Assembly: GCA_034638255.1 (NCBI GenBank) | Contig: JAWPGT010000005.1 | Span: 806,001 to 870,000 of the forward strand | Source of the DNA: Coprinus comatus | Taxonomy: Eukaryota > Basidiomycota > Agaricomycetes > Agaricales > Agaricaceae | Length of the DNA stretch: 64,000 nucleotides | Reading direction: 5' to 3' | Shown here: piece by piece, positions 11,511-23,827 of the stretch | How the letters are laid out: each line of letters starts with the position of its first letter | How positions within the stretch are numbered: position 1 is the stretch's first letter | Notes under the pieces: model-generated | What the model saw: the letters and a program-made list of their open reading frames with translations, nothing else | Databases searched by the model: none | Told to the model about the DNA's origin: nothing | Position numbers and translations under genes: made by a program

Positions 11511-11593
11511 GGGGGCATAGCTCAGTTGGGAGAGCAGTAGACTGAAGTGATTCCATATTCTAAAAGTCCCGCGTTCGATCCGCGGTGCCCCCA
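11511..11593 (+). tRNA. tRNA-Phe(GAA) with short intron
   Basis: 83 nt. The seven-pair acceptor ggggga-type stem is perfect (gggggca with tgccccc), discriminator A. D arm gctcagttgggagagc, anticodon loop ctgaag with U33 and GAA anticodon, about 10-nt intron after position 37, T arm ccgcgttcgatccgcgg. One weak spot is a G-A apposition at the 27-43 pair. A long T run at about 11611-11629 can terminate Pol III. This is the best of three Phe-like copies in the window. Confidence 0.85.
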
Positions 11594-11715
11594 TGAGGCT
11601 ATTCACGTGTCTTTTTTTTTTTTTTTTTTGGTCAGTCACCAAGCAAGTTTAAAAATGGTGTAGTAACTAATACTAACTACTACGTGTGTCAAACCGGGTA
11701 CACCGAATTAACTAA

Positions 11716-12988
11716 TTAATGTATTGTGTATTTTCCGTAATTGCGCTCTGGATCGAAAATCTGAAAACAAAACTTTCAATATGCCATCCAAGCTGGTTAT
11801 TTTGAGATACTTACCTCCCATCGCGAAGCGGGGAATATGTGCTTATTGCGTTGATACCAACTTCTTTCGACAACTTTCCCTGCGTGTGATTCGTCTTTCT
11901 CTTTCGTAGCATCAGCCAACAGGCGAACATCGTCGTGGACGTCAAAGTTGAATAGAGGGCCAGACTTTCCTCTTGCCTTGTTGACAATGAAGTCGTAAAA
12001 TGTATAATGCTAGGAGAAACGATGAATTCCAGGGTAGATGGTCTTTTGTTGCTTCACGTACATGAGGGATGATGATATCTTCCTGCACAGAACTGTCAGA
12101 CCAAATCACCTGGCCGATAAAAGGATTCCGCACCTTAATGTACATCAGGTTATCAACGCTGACACCTCGGAGTTCTGGAAATTGTTGTCTACACTTCTCG
12201 AGGAAAGTAGCGACGTCATCTCCCTTTTTACACTATTGACAGAAAGATTAAATGAAGATACGGTGATGATAAGGAGAGCTTTTACGGTGACGCTTTTCCT
12301 ATGACCACTTCCATCCCAATATGAATAAACTATTTCCATGTCTTCTTTCTTCAATTGTTCTTGCTTTTCAAGCCACTCCAATCTAAGGCGCTCTCGCTCC
12401 CTCCGTTCAGCCTCCTCACGTTCGCGATCTGGAAGGAAAGAGGTATCGACATCTGGGTTCTTGTGTGATCTACTGCGTTTTGCAGGAGGTACATCATTGG
12501 TATCATCTTTCTCTTTCGACGATCCATCCCCGGAACCACTCGCAGGAGCTTCTTCCTCTTCGTCATCCAACGCAAACGAAAGAGTAGCTTTCGCAACCTT
12601 TTTGCGCTTCTTTGTTTTCTTGGCTTCATCCCTAAACACATTCTCCATGCGCTGTAAGTGATCACACAGCTATACGACGAGTCGAGAAATGATGGAGAAA
12701 TTAGAGAACATACTTGAGTTCACTTGTACGTGCTGCCTCCCTCAGTTTCTGTTCTTCGAGTTCCTTTCGCCTCTGTTGAAAGTCCTCGAGTCTAACCAGA
12801 CCGACAGTACTGTTCTTGAGGGATTCTTCCATGGAGTCATTCTGACCAACGAAACGATGTGCGGAAGGGCGTGCTTTTTCGGTTTCGTTTATGAGTTGTT
12901 GTTTCTGGCGTTCGTATTCCTCACGCATCTGAGTGCGTTGTTTTGCCAGAGCATCTTCTCTTCGGCCTTCCATTTTGTTTGAAGCCAT
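11716..12988 (-). CDS. XAP5/FAM50 family nuclear protein
   Basis: Homologue of human FAM50A (XAP5), a nuclear protein linked to spliceosome C complex and gene regulation. Starts [20 protein letters not shown] with a coiled coil and the family motif SSTVGLV-type stretch (here [20 protein letters not shown]). A lysine-rich exon ([20 protein letters not shown]) is followed by [16 protein letters not shown] and [18 protein letters not shown]. The C-terminal exons read [39 protein letters not shown] and [12 protein letters not shown], then [14 protein letters not shown]. The whole conserved domain is intact. The ATG at 12988 is preferred; the open frame extends further upstream to 13054. Confidence 0.93.
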
Positions 12989-13096
12989 GGTGTGTTGCAA
13001 GGTCGTTTGTTGTGACCCTGCAGTCACGGCTGGCCAATGGTAGTCTTGTGACACTCAAGTTTCTCTTCCGGAAACGTACAGTATAGCTCGCTCGAC

Positions 13097-13696
13097 ATGG
13101 TTCACATTCTCGGCGTGCAGCTAAGAGACCACTGTCTTACCAGAGTCCGTAATAATCTGCAACCACCATTAGTCTATCGCTGATATTGACTGCAGGTAGC
13201 GTTGATGCAATTCTATGGCATCGGTTTGGCACTCGCCCACCGCCTCTGCGCGCGTCTCCAAATCCATGACCGCGCCAAAATCAAAGACCTAACACCGTTC
13301 CAAATTACAGCCCTCGCATCTTTCCTTTCTTCCCCAGCAACTGCCCCACCTCTTCCAAAATATCCCCTTGCTTCCCCGAGCTATATTGCACCACCCCCTT
13401 CAACATCCATCCAGGCCATTCAAACAAAATTCAATACACGATGGGAAGCAATGGAAAAGGAACGCCAGGCAGCACCCTTTGTCCGTAACCCACACAAGAA
13501 GGCCTATGTGGATCCTTTGAAGAACGTCAAGATTGAATCCGAGTTGAGGAGGGAGATTCGGGAGAACATTGCTCACCAGAGGATGATTGGCAGTTATGTC
13601 GGAAAGCGTCACGCAATGCACCTTCCAGTCAGAGGACAGAATACACAAACGAATGCCAAGACAGCCAGGAAACTCAACCAGTTGGAACGTTATTAG
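13097..13696 (+). CDS. Mitochondrial ribosomal protein S13 (uS13m)
   Basis: Bacterial-type S13 of the mitochondrial small subunit. The first exon starts MVHILGVQLRDHCLTRV and is joined over a short intron to LMQFYGIGLALAHRLCARL, then IHDRAKIKDLTPFQI, the helix-two-turns-helix of S13. The C-terminus has SELRREIRENIAHQRMIGSY followed by GKRHAMHLPVRGQNTQTNAK, matching the family signature (RGLRHRxGLPVRGQRTxTNAR). A linker of about 40 residues rich in proline separates the two parts, as in fungal mitochondrial homologues. Confidence 0.92.
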
Positions 13697-13787
13697 ACCT
13701 CTTATTACATTTTGCATACCTTAGAGTGTTAGTTCGTGACGCGAACATGTGACTGCTACCAATAATATCATCATCTCTCCCAGAGCT

Positions 13788-14568
13788 ATGGCCACTAAGC
13801 AATACAAGAGTGTCGGGGAAGACCTCTGGAAGGGACGCACGGAGAAAATTGTATGCCCTTGCCCAGCTATGGTTGTATTCCATCTAACTCACCCAGAATG
13901 CAGAGCTTTTTGCATTGACATACGGCGCACTGGTTGTCCAACTCATCCAAGATTACGAGGACTATGACGAAGTCAACAAGGAACTTGAGAAAATGGGCTA
14001 TAATATTGGAACTCGGCTGATTGAGGACTTCCTCGCAAAATCCAATCTAGGACGATGCTCGGACTTCAGGGAAGTCGGTGAGGTTGTCGCCAAGGTCAGC
14101 AATTACTCCCCTTGCTATTGGTGATCTACCTTCCAACGACCAATTCTAGGTTGGGTTCAAAGCATTTCTCAACATATCACCAATTGTCACCCATGGTACT
14201 GCAGCTCCTGCATCTCCCAGGCCTGATTCTACTGGTGGGGCAGCGCAGCAAGGTTTAGGTTCTTGGTTCACATTGACATTTGATGAAAATCCGTTAGCGG
14301 AATTTGTCGAACTGCCTGATGAGGTCTTGGAAGGTGGTCTCTGGTTCAGCAACATCTTCTGTGGTGTTTTGCGAGGTTCTTTGGAGATGGTGCGTGGTAC
14401 TTGTTTCTAGAATTGTTTGACCTTCTCTTTCTGACCCTGTAACGGTAGGTTCAAATACAGGTACATGCTGAATTCATATCAGATGTACTCCGGGGTGATG
14501 AAAGTACTGAAATTCGTGTCCGGTTAATTAAATATTTAGAGGAAGAAGCTCCTGTTGCAGACGATTGA
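13788..14568 (+). CDS. BET3: TRAPP complex subunit BET3
   Basis: Core subunit of the TRAPP vesicle-tethering complex acting in ER-to-Golgi traffic as a Rab exchange factor. Starts MATKQYKSVGEDLWKGRTEK, then AELFALTYGALVVQLIQDYE, a BET3 signature, and IGTRLIEDFLAKSNLGRCSD. The C-terminus has NPLAEFVELPDEVLEGGLWF and NIFCGVLRGSLEMVQIQV; the pocket-lining Bet3 residues are in their expected places. A short serine/glycine/alanine-rich insert (TAAPASPRPDSTGGAAQQG) follows SPIVTHG, which is variable in fungi. About 200 residues from four exons. Confidence 0.95.
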
Positions 14569-14733
14569 ATTGTTCTCGCTGTTATGTTTTTACCATGAAA
14601 TATTATTGCAACGTCCCTTTTACTTCTTGGCCATGCGCAAAGATTCTGTGAAGGCCGCATTACTAAGTCGGGCTGATTACCGCACAATGTGATTTTTGAT
14701 CTCCCCACTTCCACATCAACCCAAGTTATCAAA

Positions 14734-15867
14734 ATGTCTCGACCAGAACTTATAGCACCACCAGAGATTGTACGGATCCATTTCATCAACACCGTTTGGC
14801 CTTGCTCTCAAATTACAGTCATTTTATAGTATTATGGCGATACAGAAGCCAAAAAGTATACCCAAAAGTATGCTACAGACTGTTTTGTATATCTAGAAAA
14901 GAAGTGTTGATTTTTATTAGCACACGGAACCAACAGATACAGGCTGAAATGACATATCGAGCCCTCGAACTACTAAACCTACCTCCAGACATGCCAGCAT
15001 TTTTGCTCGATATTGGATGTGGGTCCGGACTATCAGGTGAAATCTTGGACGAGGAGGGCTACAACTGGGTTGGAATGGATGTTGCACCTAGCATGCTTGG
15101 TGTGTACTTTGGATATTACACAATGCGATAAAGAATGCTAATATTCATCTAGAGGTTGCTTTGGAACGAGAAGTTGAGGGTGATTTGTTTCTGCAAGACA
15201 TAGGTCAAGGTATGGCATTTCGACCAGGTAGTTTTGATGGTGCCATCAGGTTAGTTATCTCAATGAGCTCAGCCGTGGAAGTGTTTCTAATATGTGTATT
15301 TATGAACTCCAGCATATCTGTTTTGCAATGGCTTTTGAATGCCGAAACATCCCATCCTACATCTTCACCTCCCCATCGACTTCAAAGATTTTTCACAACT
15401 CTCCACTCCGCCTTGCGTAATCCCTCTCGCGCTATCTTTCAATTCTACCCCTCTTCCGATGATCAAATCCAACTAATTACCTCCATTGCGCAAAAAGCCG
15501 GATTTGGAGGTGGTATTGTCGTAGATTACCCAAATTCCAAAAAGGCGAAAAAAGTATTCTTATGCTTGTTTGTAGGTGGAGGTGGTGGTCAACAAGAAAT
15601 GCCCAAGGGTATTGAAGGTGATGAAGATGAAGATATGAGAGCAAGATTCGAGAGGAGAAGAGAGAGAGAACGAACGAGGGCCAAGAGTGGAAAACGCAAA
15701 AATGTCAAAGACAGAGATTGGATCATCAAGAAAAAAGAGGCAAGTCACAAATTCACTACCTCTTGTCTGTCACTTAACATGATTTGTAGCTTTATCGGAA
15801 ACGTGGCAAAGAAGATGTCCCTCGAGATTCAAAATATACTGGTCGCAAACGCAAGGATGTTTTCTAG
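14734..15867 (+). CDS. BUD23: 18S rRNA (guanine-N7)-methyltransferase Bud23
   Basis: SAM-dependent methyltransferase that modifies a guanine in 18S rRNA during small-subunit maturation, with Trm112 as usual partner. Starts MSRPELIAPPEI and continues YYGDTEAKKYTQ. SAM motif I reads LLDIGCGSGLSGEIL, followed by YNWVGMDVAPSML and LFLQDIGQGMAFRPGSFDGA. Later segments are SVLQWLLNAETS, RLQRFFTTLHSALRNPSRA and FQFYPSSDDQIQLITSIAQK. The basic C-terminus (WIIKKKELYRKRGKEDVPRD, then KYTGRKRKDVF) matches the family's nucleolar tail. Convergent with BCS1, whose stop is about 55 bp away. Confidence 0.95.
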
Positions 15868-15921
15868 TACAAAAAGTAGCATTATCTATATATGTCATAT
15901 AGGTTTATTATGGTTTATTAT

Positions 15922-17607
15922 TTACAACCGGACCAAGAATAAATCATGACAAGAAGTCAGAGCAGCTTTGGCTTCGTGGCGGATAAAATGGCCTTGCAAT
16001 GCAGCCATGCTTACACGCCTACCATCGAGCATCTCCTGCGAAACAATGTCATGCAATTGGGTGGCCATATGGTTTATTTCGGCGTCCGTGAGTCCATCCA
16101 GGTTTTGAGATCCGCCGTAGAATTGTTGGAAAAGCAACTTGGCTTGAACAGGAGCTGCATCATCGACGAGTTGTGCCAGGTCTACTCTACCCGGTCGTAT
16201 TAGTGCAGGATCTAACCTCTCCAGATGATTGGTCGTCATGAATATGATACGCTCTTCACCAGAAGCAACTCCATCGAGGGCATTCAAAAAGCCAGAAAAA
16301 GTTATAGAAGACTGGTACCTGCACTTTAATGAGCACAGCAAAAGAAGTTGATGTCAAAAGTATAATTACCCATCTTCTGACGTCCGCACTCGTTTATTGA
16401 ACGCAGCATCAATATCCTCAATTAGCACAAAGCTTCTCTCTGGTGCGTTGGACAGTAAATGAAATAGTTTGTCGTCAGTGAGTCCACGTTCTGATAGATT
16501 AAGCAAGCATATGTCGTATGACAATGAACCAGCAAGTGCTTGGATAAAAGATGTTTTTCCGGAGCCAGGCGGACCATGAAGTAGGTAACCACGTCGGTAG
16601 GGAATACCTGGAAGGTACGAATGAGCTATAGCCATAGTCACTAAATAGGTTCAACCTACCTCTGTCAGCATACCACTGGCGTCTTTCAAGGAAGGCTTTG
16701 ACATCGGTTTCGATCCGTTCTGAAACGCCCGGTTCTAGTATCACACTTTGGATTGGTCGTTTCCGTCTTGGTTGGCCGAAAGGTTTCCATTCAATACCCC
16801 ATGCAGTATGTATCACAAGTTTTCCTTCCATTCCACGCAACGCTAGATCCCTAGCTTCGGTAAGTAACATGGGAAAGAGCGAGCGATCACGAGATAAAGT
16901 TGTTAGTGTGATCGTCTCCCAAGGTGTTCCCGACGTAAGAGTCATTGAACGGGTCTCTCTCTCGCGTTTCATCTGTCAAATGAACATGAAGCAGGCAGGA
17001 GGGTTTAACTTTCCAAGGTGGTCTTACCTGCAACCAAGCACCATCATATTTGAAGTAATGTATACCGGGACCTGCAACAAGTTTAAATAGAACAGAGGAA
17101 CTGCCATTCTTTCGTTGTTCCACTTTAGTTTCTACGCTTAGCTGATGGCTTCTAGTCCATGCTACACGCGAGTTCTGTTGAGCAGATTGGTTTTGCGATA
17201 GCCATGCAAGGAACCAGGAATAGGTTGGATCCTGGTTATTCATCTCCAATGAGACGAGCATACGACGTCGTAAGGCGGTGCTTCCAAGAACCGCCCCTTG
17301 CCGAAGGACACCAAGTCCCACTCCCAGGCCCTAAAGAGTGTATGAGCCTCCTAGTGAACGTTGGAGCGATGGGTGAAAATTTGACCATTAGACCAAATCC
17401 CGCTTGGAAGTATGGACTACGCTTGAGCAACGACATTGGTCAGAGGAGGGGGTTGTCGGTGAGATTGTGGAGCACCCACTTGTCTGCAAGGAATCCGCTG
17501 AGCCAAGAGGTAGCATGGGATGTGCTATCCGTAGCTATTGGTACTGATGTCGATGTGGGAAGAGCAGTAAGGGGGCCGGTCGTATCTACGGGGGTCGGGG
17601 TGGCCAT
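15922..17607 (-). CDS. BCS1: Mitochondrial AAA chaperone BCS1
   Basis: Inner-membrane AAA ATPase that inserts the Rieske protein into complex III. The ATG at 17607 ([15 protein letters not shown]) is supported because splicing at about 17428-17485 restores [13 protein letters not shown], matching the DNPYFGAGFGL region before the single TM of family members. Then come [20 protein letters not shown], the BCS1-specific domain ([20 protein letters not shown]), Walker [11 protein letters not shown], Walker [12 protein letters not shown] and sensor/arginine region [20 protein letters not shown]. The C-terminal part ends about [13 protein letters not shown]. About 480 residues. Another open frame overlaps the 5' end on the same strand (see 17586-18122). 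Confidence 0.94.
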
Positions 17608-18122
17608 TTGGCTGAGTACATGAGTTCAGTAGTTGGGATGTCCACGGTGACACTGGCACTCACAGACTCTGCGCAGAAGGTAGGCGTGAGCAAATCCCAG
17701 AATGGGAATACGCGTGTGTCGCGTGTAGTCACACCGTGTTCCTCTACGTATTTGACGATGTCTTGTCCAAATAACGATACAGGTCGATTCTTATCCCCAA
17801 TAATTGGTATCAAACGTTATAAGATCGGAATAGAGTGATCAGAAAATGGTGTTAATTGAATCATACTTCAAGATCCGAATCCATAGAGCACCGCAAAGCT
17901 ACCTTTTCGTGTCCTCAGCTGTTCTACTAGTGGCAACATGGGCGCCGTGGTTATATTGGCTACAGCTCAAAGAAATCCTGATTAATATCCGGATATCACA
18001 AAATACTAACTCGGAACTATTTTTATCTGTGGGAGACCAACGGGTGCTCAAACAAACGTCAACATCATTGCCTCTAGGTTCAAACCACTTAGCACGTAAA
18101 CCTTCCCAACCTGATACGACAT
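17586..18122 (-). other. Unresolved small reading frames upstream of BCS1
   Basis: The 545 bp between BCS1 and LUC7 hold two suggestive minus-strand pieces. An ATG at 18122 opens MSYQVGKVYVLSGLNLEAMM, and a frame at 17586-17813 reads DKNRPVSLFGQDIVKYVEEH and continues to a stop inside BCS1 exon 1 in another frame. They might be exons of one small gene, a 5' untranslated region of BCS1, or chance. I do not recognise either piece, and plausible splice joins could not be proved. Confidence 0.25.
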
Positions 18123-18152
18123 CTGTGATTGTTTTACACCAATAACTACAAT

Positions 18153-19616
18153 ATGGGTCGTCTTGCCGAAATGCAAAGGAAGCTCTTGGAGGTATGAATG
18201 CTGTTAACTCGGTCGAAGTTGTTCTAATGGAACGCGTTTTATCTTTTCGTCTTCACCTTTCGACTTGGATCCGTTTATCAGCAAATGATGGGGCCCGAAG
18301 CTATGGGAGTTGCAAACGCTAATCTACATTGGTCGGACGAGAAAGTGTGCAGGAACTTCCTCTGTGGAACTTGCCCTCACACGCTCTTCACAAACACAGT
18401 GTGTTACATTTCATATGAACCTTATTTCTCCCTTCCTGCTTCCCCTCCAGCACCTCTGGTACTGGGCTTCGCGTGAAGTAGAATCTCCGGTCCAGCAGGT
18501 CATGCAAATGGGAGGGGCAAACAAGCAATGCTTTTGGTACTAACAAACATCTTAGAAAATGGATCTGGGTGCATGTCCGAAATCACACACAGAGCGCCTT
18601 AAGACGGAGTTTCTCGCTGCTAGAGAGACCGATCCAAATGGTGCTCTTTTCCAAAGGTTTCAACTCGAATATGAACAGAACATATTTGCTTTCGTGGATG
18701 AATGTGATAGACGTATCAAGGCTGCGCATCGACGTCTAGAGAAAACGCCAGAGGAAAACGCCAAGACCACTAACCTTGTGAGTGTTTCTGCATATTTCTT
18801 AGTATATGTGTTGATTCTAAGATGCCTTACAATAGATGCGTGAAATTGCAGAGATTGAACTTGCAATCCAAGGAGGAACGGAGAAGATTGAAGCACTTGG
18901 TGAGTTGTTTGTGATGAAAGTACTACGGCCGGATAATTAATGTTGCAAAATTAGGTGAACAAGGAAAAGTAGAAGAATCCATGCGGGAAATGGCGGCTAT
19001 TGAAGCACTGAAAAGTGAAAAGGCGGACAAGGAGGTGCGTCCTAATTTCTAATTTCTCCCCGTACGACTCGTCAATACTGACGAATTGGCTATAGAGAGA
19101 ACTTCAACAATTAACGGACACCTCGGGAGCCTCGGGACACCAGAAGTTGCGTGTGTGTGATGTGTGTGGTGCATATCTGTCAGTACTCGATTCAGATCGT
19201 CGCCTCGCCGATCACTTTGGCGGAAAGGTATGGCTATTATTGCTGGTATGGTGATAGAAATAGGTGATTCAAGTTTCTCGTTACAGATGCATCTGGGTTA
19301 TCATGAGCTTCGCAATATGTTGAAGTTGTTCAAGGAGGAGCGCGAAAAAAAGAAGCAGGCTGGTCTATCATCCGGGTCTGGCAGTTTTGGGGGTGGTCCA
19401 CCATCAGGTGCGCCTCGCGAGTACCGACCTCGTGGAGGAGACGAGTTCCGCGACCGTGACCGGGGCGATCGTGATCGAGGACACGACCGACACTCTTCAT
19501 CACGATACGAGTGAGTTGAGCTTGTTTTAGTAGCTGATCCGTTATCTGAACTATTCTACAGGGATAGGCGGAGGGACAGAGAGCGCTCTAGAAGTCCAGG
19601 AAGACGGAGGTATTGA
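18153..19616 (+). CDS. LUC7-like U1 snRNP protein
   Basis: U1 snRNP component affecting 5' splice site choice. Starts MGRLAEMQRKLLE, with a first exon and then QMMGPEAMGVANANLHWSDE. Zinc finger 1 (CCCH) is CRNFLCGTCPHTLFTNTKMD followed by LGACPKSHTERLK. A long coiled coil (about residues 95-180) precedes zinc finger 2, CDVCGAYLSVLDSDRRLADH with FGGKMHLGYHELR. The tail is RS/RD-rich (RDRDRGDRDRGHDRH, RRRDRERSRSPGRRRY), as in fungal and animal LUC7L proteins. Seven or so exons, frame intact. Confidence 0.95.
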
Positions 19617-20114
19617 TCACGCATTCTCTTGGTTTCAAGTCAGATGTACATATAGCTTATATGTAAAGGACTGGGTGATTAACCCATTTGATGATTAAGT
19701 TTCATACGGCGCCGCTGTCAATGCATGGTTTGTATATACCTTAAGGAGCCGATAAGTCGAGAGATATGGCTGATATCCGTCCAGCAACCCACGAAGGAGT
19801 CCGTGAGAGTCAACCAGGCAACATGGCAACCTGCAGGAACTCAAGATCTCACCTAGGTACCGTCGTGACTCGTGACAGATTGCGCGTGACCAGGGACAGA
19901 GCATGTGACATATGAAAGGAATTATTGGCTGCGAGATGGAGCTTGGACCTCGAAGCATTGCAGGCTCTTGCCTCCGCTCATCGTCCTCTCCGTCGTCCAG
20001 TGTGCCCATCACATAGCCTTCACCACACACACCTCCGGTAGTGATTATCCTGCTTCCGCAGGCTCTGAGTTCTATTTAAACTCTCCTAAAGTCCTCAGGA
20101 CGTATCATAGTCCA
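19617..20114. other. Intergenic, upstream region of 20115 gene
   Basis: About 500 bases with no supported gene. The reading frame of the downstream gene is open from 19905, but the residues before MSQFELDVQ do not look conserved (mixed composition with His and Cys), so I treat this as promoter and 5' untranslated region. Confidence 0.4.
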
Positions 20115-23100
20115 ATGTCCCAGTTTGAGCTCGACGTTCAGGCCGATCCTGTGAGTGCCATGGATACTGCACTAGATCCCGTTCCACTCGCTCCAATCCC
20201 CGAGAACCAAGACGAGCCCATCCTACGAGCCTCAAGCCCAGCTCTTTACCTCGACAAGCACGACCCTACCGACCCCATAATGCACATGTCCATGGTAGAC
20301 ATAGACCTTTCCTCCGCCTTTCTTAGCGCCATGGACGGCATTGATCCCTCAGCACCATCAATACCCTTCTCCGATGATTATACGACACATCCCAATCCTT
20401 TTACATTGGTCTCACCGATCGATAATGCTATGAATCTTGAGATATCCTCAACAGCATCCCAGTTACTATCGTCATCACCCACTCAGTCCCAAATACCATC
20501 CCCAGGATTACATGGATCAGCTTCCTCATATCCACTCGGCGTGTCATCATCTTTGGAATCTGCGTTGGATCCTACGGGAGTCTCAACGGCTCGAAGCCGC
20601 GCAAGCGCATCTGTTTCTCCTCCAGCCAGTAACTTATCTTTCACTCAATCACCCCCTCAGACGCACCAACCCGTTTCCACCGCCTTTAGTCACACAGATC
20701 TTACTTTGTTGAGTCATGCTAACGGCGCGGAACCTCACCATATGCTTCTTCCTTTACTGAAGCAGTAGGTGGCCTAATTTACACCATTCCTATACATCTA
20801 ATCATTGACTATCTTTTCCTTTTCTAGAATTGCGCAAACAGCTGAATCAGCCGGTATTGCATTGTCGAACCACGACGGTGCATCCGCTACATCCAAAGTT
20901 GACCAGCTCAAAGCAAGCGTATCTAAAATATCAGAAATGCTAGCTAGAGTGTCAGTTTCTAGATCAGATCAATCAAGGAAGCGCTGTGCAACTGAACTCG
21001 ACGAGGGTCGCACTATCAAGGCCTTGAAGAGAGAGCCGCCTGAGGACTCTGCGACTCTGTCGCTTCCACAAATCGATTCTTCCTTGCCTGTCCCTACAGA
21101 ACAGTCCCCGATTTATTCTCCCATATCCGCGATTCCTTTAGGCAGTAGCGCGCGACCCATTGCTCCTCTACCACAATCACCGTCTCAACCACCTTCCCGT
21201 GCATCTAGTCCCCCAAAGCCTACGTTTTCAGCACGTTCCTCATTCAGCCCACCTCAGACTCAGACAATAATGTCCAATTTCCCTTCATTTATTCCCCCCT
21301 CTCCTACGACCGAGTTTCCTCCCAAAGTGCCACGAGTAGATTCCGCAACGTCATTTAGTACGAACCCATGGAATGATTCCGTCCTGCCAACCTCACGTCA
21401 TCACCATTCTCTTTCTGCAGGCGCCATTACATCTCCCCTCCAAACTATACCAATTGGTAATACGGGTAGCAGCTCGACGGTATCTCGGCCTCTGGATGGT
21501 TTATCTCCCAACATTCCTATTATTCCCCAGCCCGTCACAATAACTCCCTCCACCTCAGCGATCAGTCCGCCAATAGGTCGTATGTCACGATCAGGGTCAA
21601 TCAATGGGCTTCCTTTTAGTAATACTTTTACATTCAACTATATGACGGCAGATTCTATTTCGACATGGCCTAATATGTCCAATAATAACCCACCTACACC
21701 GCAATCATCCCGTTCGCAATCCCAGAATAACTGGTACTTTGGCTCTTCTGATCATTCCGCCCCTTCGGCGTCACCTTCCACCACTTCGGATGTCTCAAGC
21801 ACAGCAATGCCCTCTACGGCACCCGAAACCTCGCGTAGTAGTCCAACGGATGCAGAGGATAATGATGATGAAGACTCTGATGGAAGCGAAAGCCCACAAG
21901 GGGCTTCAGCAGGAAAAAAGGTTTGTTTAAATTTTACTGTCTACATCTCTTTTCTAAATCGCGTCAAATATCAGACATCAAGCGAAAATCATCCATCCAA
22001 CTTTGGATCTTCTCCTGATGTCCCTACAGAATATCGCACTGAAGTAGATCGAATTTTTTTTGAGTATTTGAACAAGATCTGCTCAAATTGTACGCAAATC
22101 TCTACATCCCAAGTCACCTTGCTAACCATATTCATTACAGTGGATGCAACTGATCCGAAGGGCGAAGCAATCCACCAAACGCTGATGGCAAAGAAGATGC
22201 AACGTTTGGACGAGTCTCCTGACTTCCGCCCCTTCAAATTTCGCATCCAAGCATTTACATTAGCGTTCTTAGATGAGGTTAGTCGACTTGAAGATTAAGA
22301 TACTGTTATGGTTTCTTAATATGTCTTTTATGGACAGCTCGCGAAACAGGGGTATCCCGAGGAGAAAATCCCAATGAAGAAGGTCGGTTCCCTGTCTTGT
22401 GCAAGGAACATACTGCTTAACTTCATGTTTTACAGATCAGAAATTATTTATGGAGACAACCTCATATTCTTCGCTTCAACGAGGATGGGAAGAAGGCCAA
22501 ATCGAAGGGCAATCACATATGGAACATCGAGGCAAGAAAGACTAAGGAGGGAGATTGGGAATTCCGACCCTTCCACCGGAAGCTGGTGGGCCACTCGAAT
22601 CCGGTTGCTTATTGTGGTTTACAATGGTCTTGGACACCACGCATCTGGGATCCTCAGGCTTCCTGGCAAAATGTTCCTGTTACTTATAGCTCTCCTAACC
22701 TACCTTCTTGGTTATCTTGGAAAGATGACGTCCTATCTGGAATCCCCCCACCTGATGCTCAGAGTTGCACCATAAGCGTGGATGCGAAGGTGTGTATCTT
22801 AATCTTTCATCTTTCGAAAAAAATCTCATGCCTTCGGTCAGTTTGTCATTGATGGACAAGAGGGTCACCTCTCCCACACATTTGCTCTCACTATTGCACC
22901 TATGACAATTCTTGATTCATCATACTCTCGTTCTCGCCGACCTTCTTTTGTTGGCGAACTCCCAAAACGAAGCACAAGTGATTCTGCGCTATTCCAAGCT
23001 CCACAACGGTGAGTAGTTTTCTTTCTTTAGCTTCAGGGGTCTAATCAAATTATAGAGCTAGGGCACGTGCAGCCCCTCCTGTCGTTGAGTCTGCTGATAC

Positions 23101-23827
23101 CCGCGTCATACGAGTATTACAGACTGCAGCAAACCAAACTGAGACGCAATTGGCATCAGCTCATCCACCCAACGATGTCCAACATCTAGTTAAACTTAAA
23201 CAGGTCCTTGACCACACGGTACATGCATATGGTGAAGCATTATCTGGTGAAGGATACAATGACACACATCAACTGGCAGTCGCAGCACAGAATGTAGTTG
23301 TCCAGGCAGCACATAAAGTATATGCTGATCGGGGTGTTTTACCTCCGCCGCCCAGCGAGACCGCTATCCAGACTATCACTGTTGGGGAACTAACGGATGT
23401 CACACAGGATGCTATTGCCAAAGCTGTGAAGCGAAATGGGAGATTATCTACCGAGGTCGACATCGTTGTGGCTGCTGCAACTATTATTAAATCCGAATCT
23501 GATGCGACGCATTCAGCAATTCTCCTCCTCAGATACGTTCCGTTTCCACAGGAGCATTATCGTCGAGATCGAACCCAGTTTTGGTCCCCAGTTATCCGAA
23601 CAACCTATCACCTCTCCCTGAGTACTCTTAAATATTTTTCTTCTATTCTTTCATCTTCAAACTTTGATATCACTTTTTTGCGGACTATCCATGAATTCTT
23701 TGGAGTTTCTCTCTTCTTTGGTTTTCTCATGTTTTCAACTACCTTCTTTCCTGGGCAAGCCGTTTTCAAAGGCATGATGTGTTTTCTTTTCCTCTTATGT
23801 GTGGTTGCATGGGACTTTGTTTCATAA
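20115..23827 (+). CDS. Large basidiomycete protein, unrecognised, Ser/Pro-rich N-terminus
   Basis: About 1,000 residues. The first exon starts MSQFELDVQADPVSAMD and is Ser/Pro-rich and probably disordered. A heptad-like segment (KVDQLKASVSKISEMLARVS) and a basic patch (SRKRCATELDEGRTIKALKR) follow, compatible with a nuclear protein. A folded core spans about 21970-22930: YRTEVDRIFFEYLNKICSNL, RPFKFRIQAFTLAFLDELAK, IRNYLWRQPHILRFNEDGKK, HIWNIEARKTKEGDWEFRPF and LQWSWTPRIWDPQASWQNVP. The C-terminal exon contains an alanine/valine-rich helical region and a hydrophobic end (FGVSLFFGFLMFSTTFFPGQ) that may be over-reading past a missed intron. I suspect a conserved regulatory protein but cannot name the family. 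Confidence 0.7.

Noticed and set aside
11611..11629. Long T run as a retroelement poly-A tail
   Set aside because: It follows the tRNA-Phe gene and is more simply a Pol III terminator; no element body next to it.
17846..18145. Hydrophobic plus-strand frame before LUC7
   Set aside because: Stops just before the LUC7 ATG, no conserved motif, and the opposite strand looks at least as coding.
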